From assembly GCA_950022295.1 (NCBI GenBank), contig OX465598.1, positions 172,316,001-172,380,000 on the forward strand: a stretch of DNA of 64,000 nucleotides, written 5' to 3'. This document shows, piece after piece, positions 12,115 through 23,663 of the stretch. Source of the stretch: Bromus sterilis (lineage: Eukaryota; Streptophyta; Magnoliopsida; Poales; Poaceae). Position numbers and translations under genes: made by a program. Every line of letters starts with the position of its first letter. Within the stretch, counting starts at the first letter, position 1. A model generated the notes under the pieces. That model saw nothing but the letters and a program-made list of their open reading frames with translations, did no database searches and was not told the DNA's origin.

Positions 12115-12474
12115 ACTTCCCAATAAAAGAATCCTTGCACTTATCCCAAGAATATACGCTATTCCTAGGCAAGGAATGGAGCACTTCCTTAGCTCTTCCT
12201 CTTAAAGAAAAAGGAAAAAAGCTTAAGTTTTAGTAATATCACCATCTACTTCCTTATACTTTTGCATATCACAAAGCTCAACAAAATTATTCAAATGCAA
12301 AGCAGCAGCATCTCCAGAACCGGAGAATTGTTCTTTCATAACTAGATTCAACAAATCAGGTTTAATCTCATAGGAAGTCGCCTCAGTGGCGGGTGCAGCA
12401 ATAGGAGCGAAAATAAATTCTTTGTTGTCGTGACTAGTGAAGTCAGAGAACTTGGTGTTTTCAGAGGAACCCAT
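12115..12474 (-). pseudogene. gag N-terminal part of the Athila-type element
   Basis: On the minus strand an ATG at 12474 opens a frame (MGSSENTKFSDFTS...) typical of gag in this Triticeae group, with LHLNNFVELCDMQKY further on. A one-base expansion of a T run near 12215 shifts the frame. The following sequence in another frame (RGRAKEVLHSLPRNSVYSWD) is the conserved continuation, up to the solo LTR. The ORF can be read upstream to 12708, but that part covers the primer site and LTR and is not gag. Confidence 0.7.
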
Positions 12475-12619
12475 AATAAAAGCAGCAAGCAAGAACAAGA
12501 TAACTATTTTTTGTGGTTTTTGGTATAAGACTCTAAAGAAAAAACTGAAAAGTAACCTAACAAGGCTAGAAATCAAAGGTAAAAGATTGTGTGCAACTGC
12601 CCTATCTTGTAGACTGGAG

Positions 12620-12637
12620 TCCCCGGCAACTGCGCCA
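12620..12637 (-). other. primer binding site of the Athila-type element
   Basis: The minus strand reads TGGCGCAGTTGCCGGGGA, the Athila-group primer site (usually TGGCGCCGTTGCCGGGGA) with one change. It lies about 10 nt from the LTR end. Confidence 0.85.
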
Positions 12638-12647
12638 GAAATTCTCT

Positions 12648-14304
12648 TGATGGCACCGGTTAGTGCTCCTCGTTTATTAACCAAAGTGGAAGGTTGAGAT
12701 GTAGGCAACGGTGAAATTCCCTTACACGAGGATTGTAAGGTTTATCAAACCATGAGGACTCCAAGGATCAACAAGAAGGTGGTGGAGTAAGTGACGCGCT
12801 ATTTGAATAGATATCACTCACTCAATGATGACCTGCACACAAAAGCAAATAACTTTGCTCCCAACGAGTCATAGAGGTTGTCAATCTCTCTGGTCTTGTT
12901 GCTTACAAATGATCAAACACAAGGGTGGAAATAGTAGTGGTGATTGCAAGGGAAAGGAAATAAAAGCAGTAAAGAGAAACGGTGTAAACTATGGTGGAAA
13001 TATGGACCGGGGTCCCATGACTATCACTAGTGATGTCTCTCTCCCAAAAGACGATAAACAACTATGTTGGGTGAACAAATTACAGTTGGGCAATTGATAG
13101 AATTATAAACGAACCACAATGCTAATTATGTTACAAGAAAGCTAGAGGCTCAATCGTATGGGAATTACACCAAAACGAGTAGACCGTTTATTCATCAGTA
13201 TCTACTCACTAATCATCCACTTTGAGATATCTATCCAGAACATTTCGCTTGTATTAAGTTGTGAACCCCGGCCAAATTGTAGGATCAAAGCAACAGACAA
13301 CTGCACTAACACTCTATGCATAATGAAAGCAATCCTTGCAACCGCAGTTACAAGCACCGTTGTTTTCTCTCTGGTGGCAACAACGCATCCCCTAGGCTCA
13401 TGTTTTTGTCACTCAAGCTAGACATCGGGGGGCATGAACCCACAATCATGCATAACTCTCCATCTTGGAGTTATTATCTACTACTTGTCCAAAGCAATAA
13501 AAACCAACGGATAACATGCAAGAACACTCAAGAACTAAAAAATAATAGGTAAACCAAATATATTACTCATCACAATCTGAACATAATCTCATAATCCACC
13601 GGATCCTAGCAAACACATCATAGCAACATATAAACTAATACAAAAGTGCCTTGATCATGTAGGGCATCTCACAATGTCTAAGAATTGAAACACAAGATTG
13701 GAGAAAAGACATCATCTATCTACTGATCATGGACCCATGGTCCAAGGGGGCCTACTCATGGCACATCCGAGAAGCGATCATGGCGATGGAGGAGCTCCCA
13801 TATGCGATTCCTTCCTCCAGCAGGGTGTTGGGTCAAGTCTTCTGGCGATCACGAGATCAGAATCGCGGCGGCGGCGGAACAGTGGGGAAAATCCCGTAAC
13901 GAAGGTCCTCCTGAGGGTTTTTGGCGCAGGAGCAATAAATAGGTCAAAGGGGGGCACCAGGGGGGCCACCTGACCAGGCGGACAGGTGGCGTGGCCCCAC
14001 CCTAGGCCGCGCTAGGGACCCGCCAGGTTAGGGGTGGTCCCATCTGGCTCCCCTCCAGCCTTTTGGAGTCTTTTGTTGCGCTGATTTTTTATATGATTTT
14101 TCTAGATTTTTCCGAGCACTTTAATATTTGACATTTTCCTACAATGCACGAATAACAACAGACAAAAACTGGCACTGGGGCACTGAGTTAGTAGGTTAGT
14201 CCAAATATGTTGTAAAAGGTATGAAAGTGTAGCAAAACACATAGTAATATCACCAATATAAGCATGGAACAAGCAGAAATTATAGATACATTTGGGACGT
14301 ATCA
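12648..14304 (-). mobile_element. 5' LTR of the Athila-type element, about 1.66 kb
   Basis: On the minus strand it starts TGATACGTCCCAAATGTATC at 14304 and ends near GGTGCCATCA at 12648, next to the primer site. The start is the hallmark of Sabrina/WHAM-like LTRs. It holds a GC-rich block (13700-14040) and otherwise AT-rich DNA. The outer flank GGGAG (14305-14309) would be the target duplication, but the other end is not in view. Confidence 0.75.
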
Positions 14305-14548
14305 GGGAGTGCTTAGCGCCTATATTTACTCACCAAGGTAGAGACCACTAAGCTTACCAAGATTTAATCGATCTGGGCCTTGACGAGCACGAGCTTAATG
14401 ATCTGAGCCCAATCGATCCGAGTAGCTCATTAATCCAACCCTACCTACGGCTGATTTTACGTGGAATTCGCGAGCTCCGTTGCACTGTCGTTTCTTTCCT
14501 TTGCCAGCGCTACAAAACAAGGTTTGAACGGGTGACCGACTCGACAAA
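14305..14548 (+). mobile_element. left fragment of a LINE ORF2, zf-RVT region
   Basis: The last 70 bases read, on the plus strand, PALQNK, a stop, then TGDRLDK, matching the ..W.ADRL.. part of the zf-RVT domain of plant LINEs. The rest of that domain resumes at 16927 after the CACTA insertion. Sequence before about 14470 is not recognised. Confidence 0.55.
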
Positions 14549-14761
14549 CACTAGTTGAGAAAATATCATCTATGGCATGCCAAAAAGTGCCTTGCTGGCA
14601 TTATGACCCCACGCTAGTAATATTGCGCCAGTGATAACATATAGTGGTGGCGTTCCATGGACATGCCAGCAGTTGTTCAATAACTGATGGCATGCTATAT
14701 GTATGCACACCATAGGTGACATTTTCACCACATCATCAATATAAGATAGTGCCAAAAAAAG

Positions 14762-14870
14762 CAACTCATCATCATCATAATGATATAACAACCCATCATC
14801 ATCGCATTGGTATCACAACTTGTCATCATAATGATATAAAGTGTCGGATGATAACGATCATCATAAGTTA
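14762..14870. repeat. ATC-rich simple repeat with a duplicated block
   Basis: Runs of CATCATCATCATAATGATAT occur at about 14765 and 14822, with CATCATCATCG between. It is a low-complexity tract in the CACTA subterminal region. Confidence 0.7.
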
Positions 14871-15305
14871 ACCACCACTAACTAATTTTTATCATCCTAG
14901 TTAGCTAACTTTCAAGCACATGATGATAAGTATTAGGACCTGCTACTCGTCTCTCAGGTAAAATAAAACAAAACAGATAAACCCCCTCATCTCCATTATG
15001 GAGCAGAGAGATCCACCGGTCTGCAATTTGTGGCTTGCTCTCAATCACTATTTTTCTCCATCCTTTGATTTGAGGCATCCATCTGTTTGATGTTCGGTTG
15101 AGTATTTATGTTGGAAACCATTCATCCATGGTCGTGCGCCAACAATTGTCATCTCATCTTCGACATACATCCACGGAGGCACAACATCACTCGAGAGCTT
15201 CTTTTTAAAACATAATATATAGTAACATAGTTAACAATGTAGTTTACTTGAGAAGACTAATGTATGAAAAATATGGACTAGTGAAAAAATAGTAACAAAT
15301 CTTAC

Positions 15306-15801
15306 CATGATATTTGCACGAATGTTAGAATTGCTCAACTTATGGACTATTGGAACGTATCCTTCATAATTTTGGCTAGCTAAGTGGATGATCTTAAAAT
15401 TCAAAACATCGTTAATTAACAAAGGAGATGAGAGATTTCTACTCCTCCCAAGTTAGCTCTGAGCCAGCAGTGTAATAGGTCTTGTATACTATCTTCTGTG
15501 CATCTCTCGAGGAAAGGAAATAAGCTGGTAATTATAAATAAACAAGTTACGTGGTGGTGAATAACAACTATTTTTGAATAAGAAATTGGTGAATAACAAA
15601 CTCACATGGAGGTAGAACTGGAATCATGTCAAGATCCACCCAAATGTCTTCATCAAATTGATGACCAGTGACTGGATCATATTGAGTAATGCCAATATCG
15701 AAGGTTATTCTCATACCATCCTTAACCCCATAAGCCTTGCATAGTGCTTTCCAACTTGGACAACCAAAATGTGTGTAATCTACTTCATTTATGACCTTGA
15801 C
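15306..15801 (-). pseudogene. two exons of a CACTA-borne B3-like ORF
   Basis: On the minus strand an exon at 15801-15606 is bounded by TTTTTAAG and GTGAGT and is fully open. It has HFGCPSWKALCKAYGVKDGM then FDIG and IWVDLDMIPVLPP. A second open stretch (about 15425-15306, NDVLNFKIIHLASQNYEGYV then PIVHKLSNSN, ending before GTAAGA) follows. The G.P.W..LC..Y....GM...FDIG pattern resembles predicted proteins often carried by Triticeae CACTA elements and the second half of a B3 DNA-binding fold; that assignment is from recall and tentative. Start and end exons were not found. It may be a remnant of the second CACTA gene or a captured host fragment. Confidence 0.5.
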
Positions 15802-16926
15802 CTTAAAAATGAAACAATGTTTCGTCTTAGGTTAAGATTTTTCCATATCCACCTCTTATCAGTCATTGAAAGAGAGATTCTCTAAGACATAACGTCTTGC
15901 ATAGAAGGAGATGCACTAGTCGAATTATAAATTACACGTTAAAGCAAAAAATCTTATGTCATGCTTATTTAAGAAGAATTATGTGCCACCTCTCGTTTTG
16001 CAAGTGAGAATTGTCGCACATACCCCCGTCATCGGTACAGCCATCGCACTCGGGATCCTATTATCTTCATCCATTTTCTGTGTTTATAATTTAACCATGC
16101 TAATGAAAATCTTATCTTCGTTCTAAAACATCAGCAACTCCATTTTAATTTGTTCCTCATAAAAGTTAGGACATATGAGTCCTAGGAATTTGATTGCATG
16201 GAAATTAATCAACGTTTCATACTACACTCACACAATCATCACACAATTCATATCCTAAAATATATATACACAAAAAAATTAATACTACACTCGCAAAAAT
16301 TCATACTCTACTATATATACTCAATTCATACTCTTCATAGAAAAATTCCCAGCTTGATGCCTGCCGAGGGCGCTGTCGGTGGTTGGGGCGGCGGGAGGAG
16401 GGTGCCGTCCAGGAGAAGGGCCAAAGGCGGGCGGAGATGGTGGGTGCCACGGTGATGGGGGCTGTTGTGATCGGTGAAAGGGCGGCGGGAGGAGGGCCAA
16501 AGGCGGGCGACGACGGCGGTCGGGGATGGGGCAGCTATGACGGGATAAGGGGGCAGCGCCGCCACGAGAGGATTCAACGCCGCAGGTTGAGAAGAAACAT
16601 CTAAGTCATAGCAAATCTTAGCCCTCCAAAATGGCTAAGTCATAAAAAATGTTTATCTATGGTATTGCTCATGTGAGAAACACCATTCGTAATACAATAG
16701 TGTTGGCGTGCTATATACTCCCACGCCATCAGTTTCTTACGACCAAGCAAAAATACGTCTTCCACTTACAAGTGGTGTTCTAAATAATTTTCATGCCAGC
16801 AATAACAGCATAGCACATGCGTACGAAAAAGTGAGACACCATCACTGTATTTTTAAAAATAGTACAAACACGGATTAAATTTGATGCACCAACAATTGAA
16901 GTTGGGGATAGGTTTTTCTACTAGTG

Positions 16927-17475
16927 AAACATGGACTGGATCACCCTGAAGCATTCCCACTCTATGACCAAGGACCTGAAACAATCGATCACCTCATGAT
17001 TGAGTGTGTATTCGCAAGGGAGATTTGGTCGAGGGTATTCTTGGCCCTGTGCAAGCCAGATTGGGTTCCAATGGCGGTCGAAACACTCTCGGAGTGGTGC
17101 AGAGACAAAATCACAAGTGGGCGGAATCACAAGGATGCAAGGATGCTACTCGTGCTACTTATGTAGGAGCTATGAAAACACTGAAACTCCATTATATTCA
17201 ATGGTGATACGCCCTCCACTAGCTGCTTCTTACATAAATGTGTCCGAAGGCCACTCGTGGAAGCAGGTTGGTTTATGGGGGAGATGAGACCCTCCGTTGA
17301 GGCACTGAATGTGTGGGCTCATGGAAGAAGGTAGTATAGGTTCAACTTAGATTAGAGGTAGAAAGAGAGGTGGAATTGCACACTTGTATGACATAAGTTG
17401 TAGCAACATATAGGGGGTTCTCTATCCTATTCTTCTGTTTAATATATTGCACGCATGCTCATGCATATTCGTGAA
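16927..17475 (+). mobile_element. right fragment of the LINE, zf-RVT and 3' end
   Basis: The frame from 16930 reads HGLDHPEAFPLYDQGPETID then HLMIECVFAREIW, the zf-RVT zinc-binding region of plant LINE ORF2, although the first expected Cys is replaced by Tyr. The frame ends by about 17166. Non-coding LINE 3' sequence follows to a GCATGCTCATGCATATTCGTG tail near 17475. It is an old 5'-truncated copy. Confidence 0.65.
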
Positions 17476-17880
17476 ACAAAATACTACACATAAAAATAAT
17501 TTAAAAGATAAGTAAGAGCATTGACTAAGTTAAATAGAATAATATGCAAAAGTATGGTTGAAGAAAAAAAATGAGATTCTTTGAAGATACCTTTAGTGCG
17601 CAAAGAAGACAACTTCAAAAATTTCTATTGGAGAAAAATTATTTTATTTAATCCAGATAAAAGATATTTTGATTTAGGCTGAATAAAAATATTCTTAACC
17701 TATGCTTAGGTCCCTTTATAAACATTTAAATGTAACCCCGTGTTTTAAGATTAGGCAACATGAAACTAAAACCATCTACAGAAAAAGCCAACATGTGATA
17801 GTGCTACGTTAAAAAAATGAGGGAAAGCCATGTTCGTGTTCCATGGCCCAAAACAATAAGGATGAAAAACGGCTATGCGG
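17476..17880. other. AT-rich sequence, no feature recognised
   Basis: I found no ORF of note, repeat unit or element boundary. It may belong to the degenerate LTR that follows. Confidence 0.4.
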
Positions 17881-18476
17881 GGGCTCGTGGCTGGCCTGCT
17901 CGCCGCAGGCTAACGGAGCGCGAGCGCACGGAAAGGGGAAAACTGGTCAGCCCCTAGGTGGCTTTATATTTTTGTAATGAAAACCCCACTAAATAAGGTA
18001 ATAAATAAAACCCCAAAAAAGTAAAAAATATACAAAATATATTTCTAAAAATATGGAGTAAATTAAAATTAATTCCACCACATAATACCAAATAAAATAC
18101 ATATAATATTTTATACTTTTTTTAGGGTTTATAAATATTTCCTAAAATTAATGTAGGGTAATAAATAATTCTCGAAATATTTTAAACTCTAAATAAAAGT
18201 AAAAAATATTATTTAAAACATTTTCAACTTTCTTTTTATTTATTTATTAAAGGAGTCATATTGCACTCTCTCATTTTTATTTTATTTTTGAGTTGGATTT
18301 GTTTTAAATAAGATCCAAACATAATATTTAGGAACGTCATTTTATTCACTCTCATTTTAATATTGATTTAACTTAAAAAATTTAAAAACCTACTCCAATT
18401 TTAACAAATCAGGCTTAACAATTATTACTAATTAATTCATTAATATTCCAAAATTCAAAAAAAATGGGATGTTAGA
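17881..18476 (-). mobile_element. degenerate AT-rich LTR, left copy (3' LTR of a minus-strand gypsy)
   Basis: It shares order and wording with 35395-35917: GTTTATAAATATTTCCT..AAATTAAT, ACTCTAAATAAAAGTAAAAA, TTTTTATTTATTTATTAAAG and the terminal CCAAAATTC...GGATGTTA. The right edge is GGGATGTTAGAG, a decayed form of ...GGGATGTTACA. Just outside, the minus strand reads CGAATCTCGAGGACGAAACTC, the usual purine-tract region of long gypsy elements, which marks this as the 3' LTR of a minus-strand element. The left edge is not defined. Confidence 0.55.
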
Positions 18477-19557
18477 GATTACCACCCTTAAAGTGAGTTT
18501 CGTCCTCGAGATTCGTAGAGGCTAGAAAGAAGAGGTTAGGTTCAGGATCTTCATGAAAACCCACAAATCCTCCGAGAGTCTAGGGTCTAATACTGACAGT
18601 ACTTGATGAAATACTGCATACCACATGTCTTAATGTAACGTAAATCCAGAGTATTTATTACCTTATAGCACTTAGGCTAGAATACAAATTAGAAGCAACA
18701 ATAAATATGTGGAGTCCCATCAACGCCAATGGAAAAGTTGAGTGTAAACATCATGACCCTATATTGTACCTTAACTCTGCATCTGTGAAATCTGCAACAC
18801 GAAATATTGTAGCCATGTAGGCTAGTACCTTGAATGTACTGGGACGTTACTTCAAAAAGGATATAACCGACCTAACTTGTACATTGAGTATGGCTGGCGG
18901 AAGGCTCTAAGTTTATATTTCTATATAAAACTGATTTTTCCCCTACTTTCATGAAAATCATCTTAGTACTATAAAGCTTATAGATCCTCAAAGTTGTCTG
19001 TAACTGTTGATATGGTCAATCGATTAGTTTTTCACTCTTTAGAGGTTTGCACACATTCCCTACAATACTCGATCACCTCCTTTGTAGATCATCGCACTCA
19101 AGTGTATGTGAACTAGAAGATCGAGACATGGTTTTTCATAAGACTTTCCCTTTACTCCGGTAGTGCCCATCCCACCTAATCATATCTACTTCTCATACCA
19201 AGTAAGAGTCACTACAACTGATCAACCAAGTCAGACACCATAGTAGCTTACGGATGCACATGTAAGCTTCTAGTTATGAAAGCATGATTGACCCCTTTGA
19301 GCTTGAGCGAATGGATCGCTAGTATGTACTCCCATGGATTCCCCATGAATGTTACCGCTATACTTCGCCATCATTCAAACCAATTACACCTAGGTAGTTC
19401 ATTAATGATCTTAGTCTTGTTTACTATATCGTCACTCATACCTTATATTGAATCACTTCTCAATCACCGTCTACTTTAGTGAAGAGACATAATTCTACAC
19501 GGTTGTGGCAATGATGTAAGGATCAAACCTACCTTAATGAACTATTGGGTGTAAAAA
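18477..19557 (-). mobile_element. decayed internal region of the same gypsy element
   Basis: After the purine-tract-like stretch there is no open frame over 70 codons. Vestiges are too eroded to assign domains. The block ends at the insertion point of the 14.2-kb element and continues at 33775. Confidence 0.4.
19553..19557. repeat. target site duplication AAAAA (left)
   Basis: AAAAA precedes the TG of the 5' LTR and AAAAA at 33775-33779 follows the CA of the 3' LTR. A tandem copy of the target region near 33951-33976 reads TGAACTATTGGGTGTAAAAA then TCAGACATC with a single A run, as expected for an empty site. Confidence 0.85.
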
Positions 19558-21614
19558 TGTCAGAACCCTCTGTTAGGTATGTGCTAGGGTTAGCTAGTGC
19601 CTTTGCATCATGTAAAAACTTCAAAAAGAAATCTTGGAAATCAAATTCAAAATCCAAATGGGAGCAGGAACACCCCCCAGATGAATTAATTCAAAAGGCC
19701 AGATAAAAATCTTTTCCAAAAATTCATGTTACAGTTTTGAAAAGTCTTATAAATGAGTTTGATCACATATCAAGTGATGTGGGACCCACCCCATGCTCAT
19801 AGATTTTTCAAATATTCAAACAGTACCTTGGAATTAAAGAAATCCCCCTATTTGATTTAAAATTCAAATCATTTGAATTTTAAAAATGTTGAAAGTTTAT
19901 GAGTGGCTTGTCCATATTATTATGAGGCCATGTAAAAGTTTTCAGCATTTAATAAAATGGTTTGGTATTTTTATCAAAGCCAAAACAAATTACAGAAAAA
20001 GAAAGGAAAGATTAAACAGAGAGAAAAAGAAAAGGCTTACCTGTTGCCTCAGGCGAGGCCCACTTACCTGGCCGGCCCAGCCCACCAGGGGACCTCCCCT
20101 GTCTTCTTCCTCCCCGCCCCTCCAAGCACCTCGCTGGAGGCAGGGCGAGGCCACGGCGACACAACGCCTCCAGGGCCTTCTAGACCTCCCCCGTCCTCAT
20201 CTCTTCGCCACGGAGACCCCGTGCTCCTCCTCCCTCACTTCCCCCTCCCCTGGAACCTCCTCTCTCTCTCCCGAGCGCTCCAGCGAAGAACCGAGAACCC
20301 CCCCCCCCCCCGTCGCCGCCGTGTGCGCGTAGCTGTGGCCACCGTGCCCCCCCCCGCCGCACCGTCGTGTCCCTCAAGCTCGTCGTCGACGTCTTCGTCT
20401 CCTACTCGAAGGAATCGAGCCAAGAAGCTCCCTGGACGTCGCCTGCTTCGCGAGATCACCGCCGGCCGCCGCACGGGACTTCTCCAAATTCGTCGCCGAC
20501 GCACCTCCTCCGACCCCGCCGTCTCCTCTGCTCGATTCGGGGTGAGCTCCTCGCCTTTTTGCCCCATCTCTGGCCCCCTCCCGTGCCTTCTCGCGAGATC
20601 CCGGCGAGGCCAGTGGCCCGGCCACCGCCGCAGTTGAGCTAGCCGAGCTCCAGAGCTTGCCCAAGACCCCCAGTGGCGCCGTTGGATGCGCGAGGTCCCT
20701 AGCTACTCGCCCGTGGTCTCCCCTCCTCGCCTCGTGGCCATTAACCCAAGTCCGGCGAGCACCGTGCTCCGGTCGCCGCCTTTTCCGTCGTAGCCATGGC
20801 CTCGAGCCTCCCTGTGATCCCCTGCTAGCACCAGCAGACGCGCGAGTTCATTCCGCGCACGCCCATGCCCCCAGTCCTCTCCCCCCGTGCCCGAAAACCA
20901 CACCCCAGACGAGCGCCGCCGTGCCCGTGCTACCGGCGGTTAACCGCCGGGAACTTAGCCCTAACCCACCCCTAATCACACCCCTAACCCCACTGACCCC
21001 TGGGCCCCAGTGCCCCTAATCTAATCCAGGGGGTTAACTTAAACCGGGATTAACCCTACAGAGGCTGACCAGTGGGGCCCCTTGTCAGTTTGACTCGGGT
21101 CAAACCCCCCTGACGCCAGCATGACACCACAGTGACGCAATAAAGGAATTTCCAGAAAAGAAAAATGGTTTAATAATTCCAGAAATTCCAGAAAATACCC
21201 CAAACTTTGGAAATTCATAGAAAATTCATATTAACTCCAAATTGGACAAATAATATATGAAAAATGATCAGGAGAAAATTATCTTTCCAAATATGCAACT
21301 TTCAACTCTGTTTGAGTTGAATTTAAAATGTGATCAGTGGGATTTGTTATTTGATTTAAATGGAATTAAATCAAATTCAATTCAAATAATTTTGCAACTT
21401 GAACCATGGCAACATACTACATTTCACTTACACATCAGAAGCATATCATACACATTTGAAGATGATTCAAAATGATCAAACTATATCACATATAACTTGG
21501 TTAATGTTGAATTCAAATGTGGAATTTGAATTTGCATTCTAAATGCAATATATTCCACTTAAATGGAATTGCCTCACACATCAAAACTTATACTTCAAGC
21601 TTTAACATTCAATC

Positions 21615-21815
21615 ATGTGCTTGAGCATTGCATTCATATTGATTGCTACTTCGTGCTTTGTTTGTCGAGTAGAGGTGGAACCGGAGCAAGAGGTCACCCC
21701 CTTCGCTGAAGATCCAGAACCCGAACCTCGTCAGCAAGGCAAGCAAAACCCCATTGATCATGTCGACAAAATCCCACTTCCCTCTCATGTCTCTCTTATG
21801 CATTGTATAGGATGA
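21615..21815 (+). other. acidic exon-like module in the LTR (first of two)
   Basis: An ATG frame begins with a hydrophobic stretch (MCLSIAFILIATSCFVC) and continues with an acidic, proline-rich part, RVEVEPEQEVTPFAEDPEPE. The frame is kept in the 3' LTR (31726-31926). It resembles an exon of a short spliced LTR transcript; codon-level conservation across the family is needed to call it coding. Confidence 0.4.
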
Positions 21816-22884
21816 TCACCATGTTACGATTCTACCGCATAGATGAACCCCTTCCTTTGCATGACCTATCATTTTGTCACAGTAGTAAGCAAACCACAAT
21901 CCTAGCAACTGTAGGAGTTTTTTGATATCATGTGGCCCCTGCAATGTTACTGCTTATTGCATGCTTAGTGTGATACCATGTTGTTACTGTGATGTGAGTC
22001 GGGATGGTAGTGATCATGTGGATGATGGTAGAAAAGTGTTGGTGAATCGACCCTAATACAAGGTGAAAGATGAGAGGTTGTGTAGGAGTACACGGTGGGT
22101 TGTCTCGTTGAACACCGCCCTAAGTCCGAGTTCTTGTGTAGTGATCCAAGATGAAGAGTACAACCACACATTGGGCTCACTGACCCCTCTCAACTTATTA
22201 ACTCATCCCTTTCGATGTCCAGATGTCGCAGTAGTTCGGAGTTCTGGTAGGCTTGTGGCCTGGATGCTAAGTGAGAGAACGGCTCATCCGAGACCGGCTT
22301 ATGCACCACGCACACATCGCTTGGGTCCACTTCGGTAAACCGGCCGGGTTCACGATTATGGTAGCCAACCCAAGTAGGCGGCTTTCTTGGACTAGATAGG
22401 CTATGAGGTAACAGTTGTGGTGAGCATCCTCGCTGGCACCCCTTGAATGGTGTCGAGATCAAAGGCGGTAAATGATGATCATGTGTGTGTAGCGGTACAC
22501 CCTTGCAAGGTTATCAAAACTATTCGAATAGCCGCGTCCGCGGTTATGGACTACTTGGAAAGCTTAGCTTGATTATTAGATAACTTGAACCGGATACTTC
22601 TAAAATACACCAAGATAAGTGTGAGTGCTATGGCGTGCTTTCTCATGGGGAAGTCGAGGAAGACACCATAGTGGTGTATTAGTTGGTGAAAGTAGTGGAC
22701 TCGTGTACGCTTCTTACCTCAAAGTCTGGTACTCGTAGTTCAGGATTAGCCAAGTCAAAGCTGGCATTTCTGCAAGTGAACCCCACCTCCCTTTACCTTG
22801 ATACATGTGCATGAGTAGTATAGCTCCTATGTAAGTCTTGCTGAGTACGCCTTTGTACTCACGTTTGCTTAATCTATGTTTTAG

Positions 22885-22934
22885 ATGACGCCACTGACCC
22901 CGAAGGTGGCTTCTTCATCGAGCTGGACGACTGA
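22885..22934 (+). other. acidic exon-like module in the LTR (second), ends in stop
   Basis: After a pyrimidine-rich stretch CTTAATCTATGTTTTAG the sequence opens as DDATDPEGGFFIELDD followed by TGA (22932-22934). The same is present in the 3' LTR at about 32996-33045. A comparable module sits at the equivalent place in the unrelated-looking solo LTR (8235-8164, minus strand). Confidence 0.42.
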
Positions 22935-23663
22935 AGTTAACTAGTCTAGTCCCAGTCAGCAGACTGGTTCCCTCGTGGAGGGCTTTATGTTTGAATAAGG
23001 CTTCTTAAGCCAATTTGTTAAACTTGTCTGTACTCAGACATAATTTGCTTCCGCTTTATGTTGTAATGTTGGATCACATGTTTGTGATCTCTGTGTGTAC
23101 TCTATAAGAGTTATAAATAAAGTTGTACACTTTGTAGAGAATTGCAATGGTACCTGCTGTTCATACAAGGCATGTGTGCTGTGTGTATGTTTATAACATG
23201 CATGTCTTTGTATGGGTTTTCGAGACCTTAGTTGTGTTCTGGCTGGCGGTCTTTCATACACCAAGTGGCCCTTAGATGTGCGCAGCTTGGGGCATCGCGA
23301 TGCGATTGCTCGAGACTCCGTCTCGTGCACACTTTGTGGTATGATCGAGCCCGCCCTAGACCCCGACTAAGTGATCGGGCTGGAGTAAGTCTATGTAAGA
23401 GTTTTGAGATGGTCGATAGTATGGTTGAGGCGACTTGTCTTTGAATATGGGAGTTCACCACCCATATCATTAGACTTGTGTGCGGACGATGAGGACCCAT
23501 CACAGTTGATCATCCGGCCTGGATGGGATGCCCCTCACGTACGATGCTTTCCGAGAATGTTCAGTGCTTGGCCTTGTCTGCTTAGACAAGTGGGTGCGGT
23601 TCTCGGCTCTCCATATGACTATGTCTTAACTGGACTTGCATACGCTAACCCCGGGTCCCGACA

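Larger units (their letters stand above)
5678..14304 (-). mobile_element. Athila-type gypsy element (Sabrina/WHAM-like), nested host of two insertions
   Basis: On the minus strand the order is LTR (14304-12648), primer site (12637-12620), gag from 12474, a solo LTR insertion (12109-7859), the rest of gag and a protease (7858-6280), then the motif TTGGGAGGCAACCCAA near 6110-6095 and untranslated sequence to 5678, where a copia LTR interrupts. No reverse transcriptase is visible. This fits the gag-protease-only, trans-mobilised Sabrina/WHAM group common in Triticeae. The family name is from recall of LTR starts and is tentative. Confidence 0.7.
14549..16926. mobile_element. non-autonomous CACTA transposon, 2378 bp
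   Basis: The left tip is CACTAGTTGAGAAAATATC; the right tip, read inward on the minus strand, is CACTAGTAGAAAAACCTATC. AAA lies immediately outside each tip (14546-14548 and 16927-16929), the 3-bp target duplication of this superfamily. Subterminal GGCATGCC/CATGCCAGC-like motifs are present at both ends. There is no transposase, only remnants of a spliced B3-like ORF on the minus strand. A GC-rich block at 16370-16580 contains an internal near-repeat of GGGCGGCGGGAGGAGGG. Confidence 0.88.
19558..23663 (+). mobile_element. 5' LTR, 4106 bp
   Basis: It starts TGTCAGAACCCTCTGTTAGG and ends CCCCGGGTCCCGACA. An AT-rich start is followed by a GC-rich block (about 20060-21020) with C runs, AT-rich DNA with GAATTCAAAT motifs, then two exon-like modules and a long 3' part. 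The many open frames in the GC-rich block on both strands are composition effects. The promoter is presumably inside, but I cannot pick a TATA box with confidence. Confidence 0.93.

Noticed and set aside
16198..16604. Gly/Arg-rich ORFs in the CACTA element
   Set aside because: G-rich duplicated block with overlapping frames on both strands; no support as a gene.
20040..21020. Many overlapping ORFs of 60-226 codons on both strands in the LTR, repeated at 30150-31130
   Set aside because: They lie in a GC-rich LTR block, overlap in several frames, give Arg/Pro/Ser-rich peptides without domains, and shift length with C-run indels between the two LTRs.
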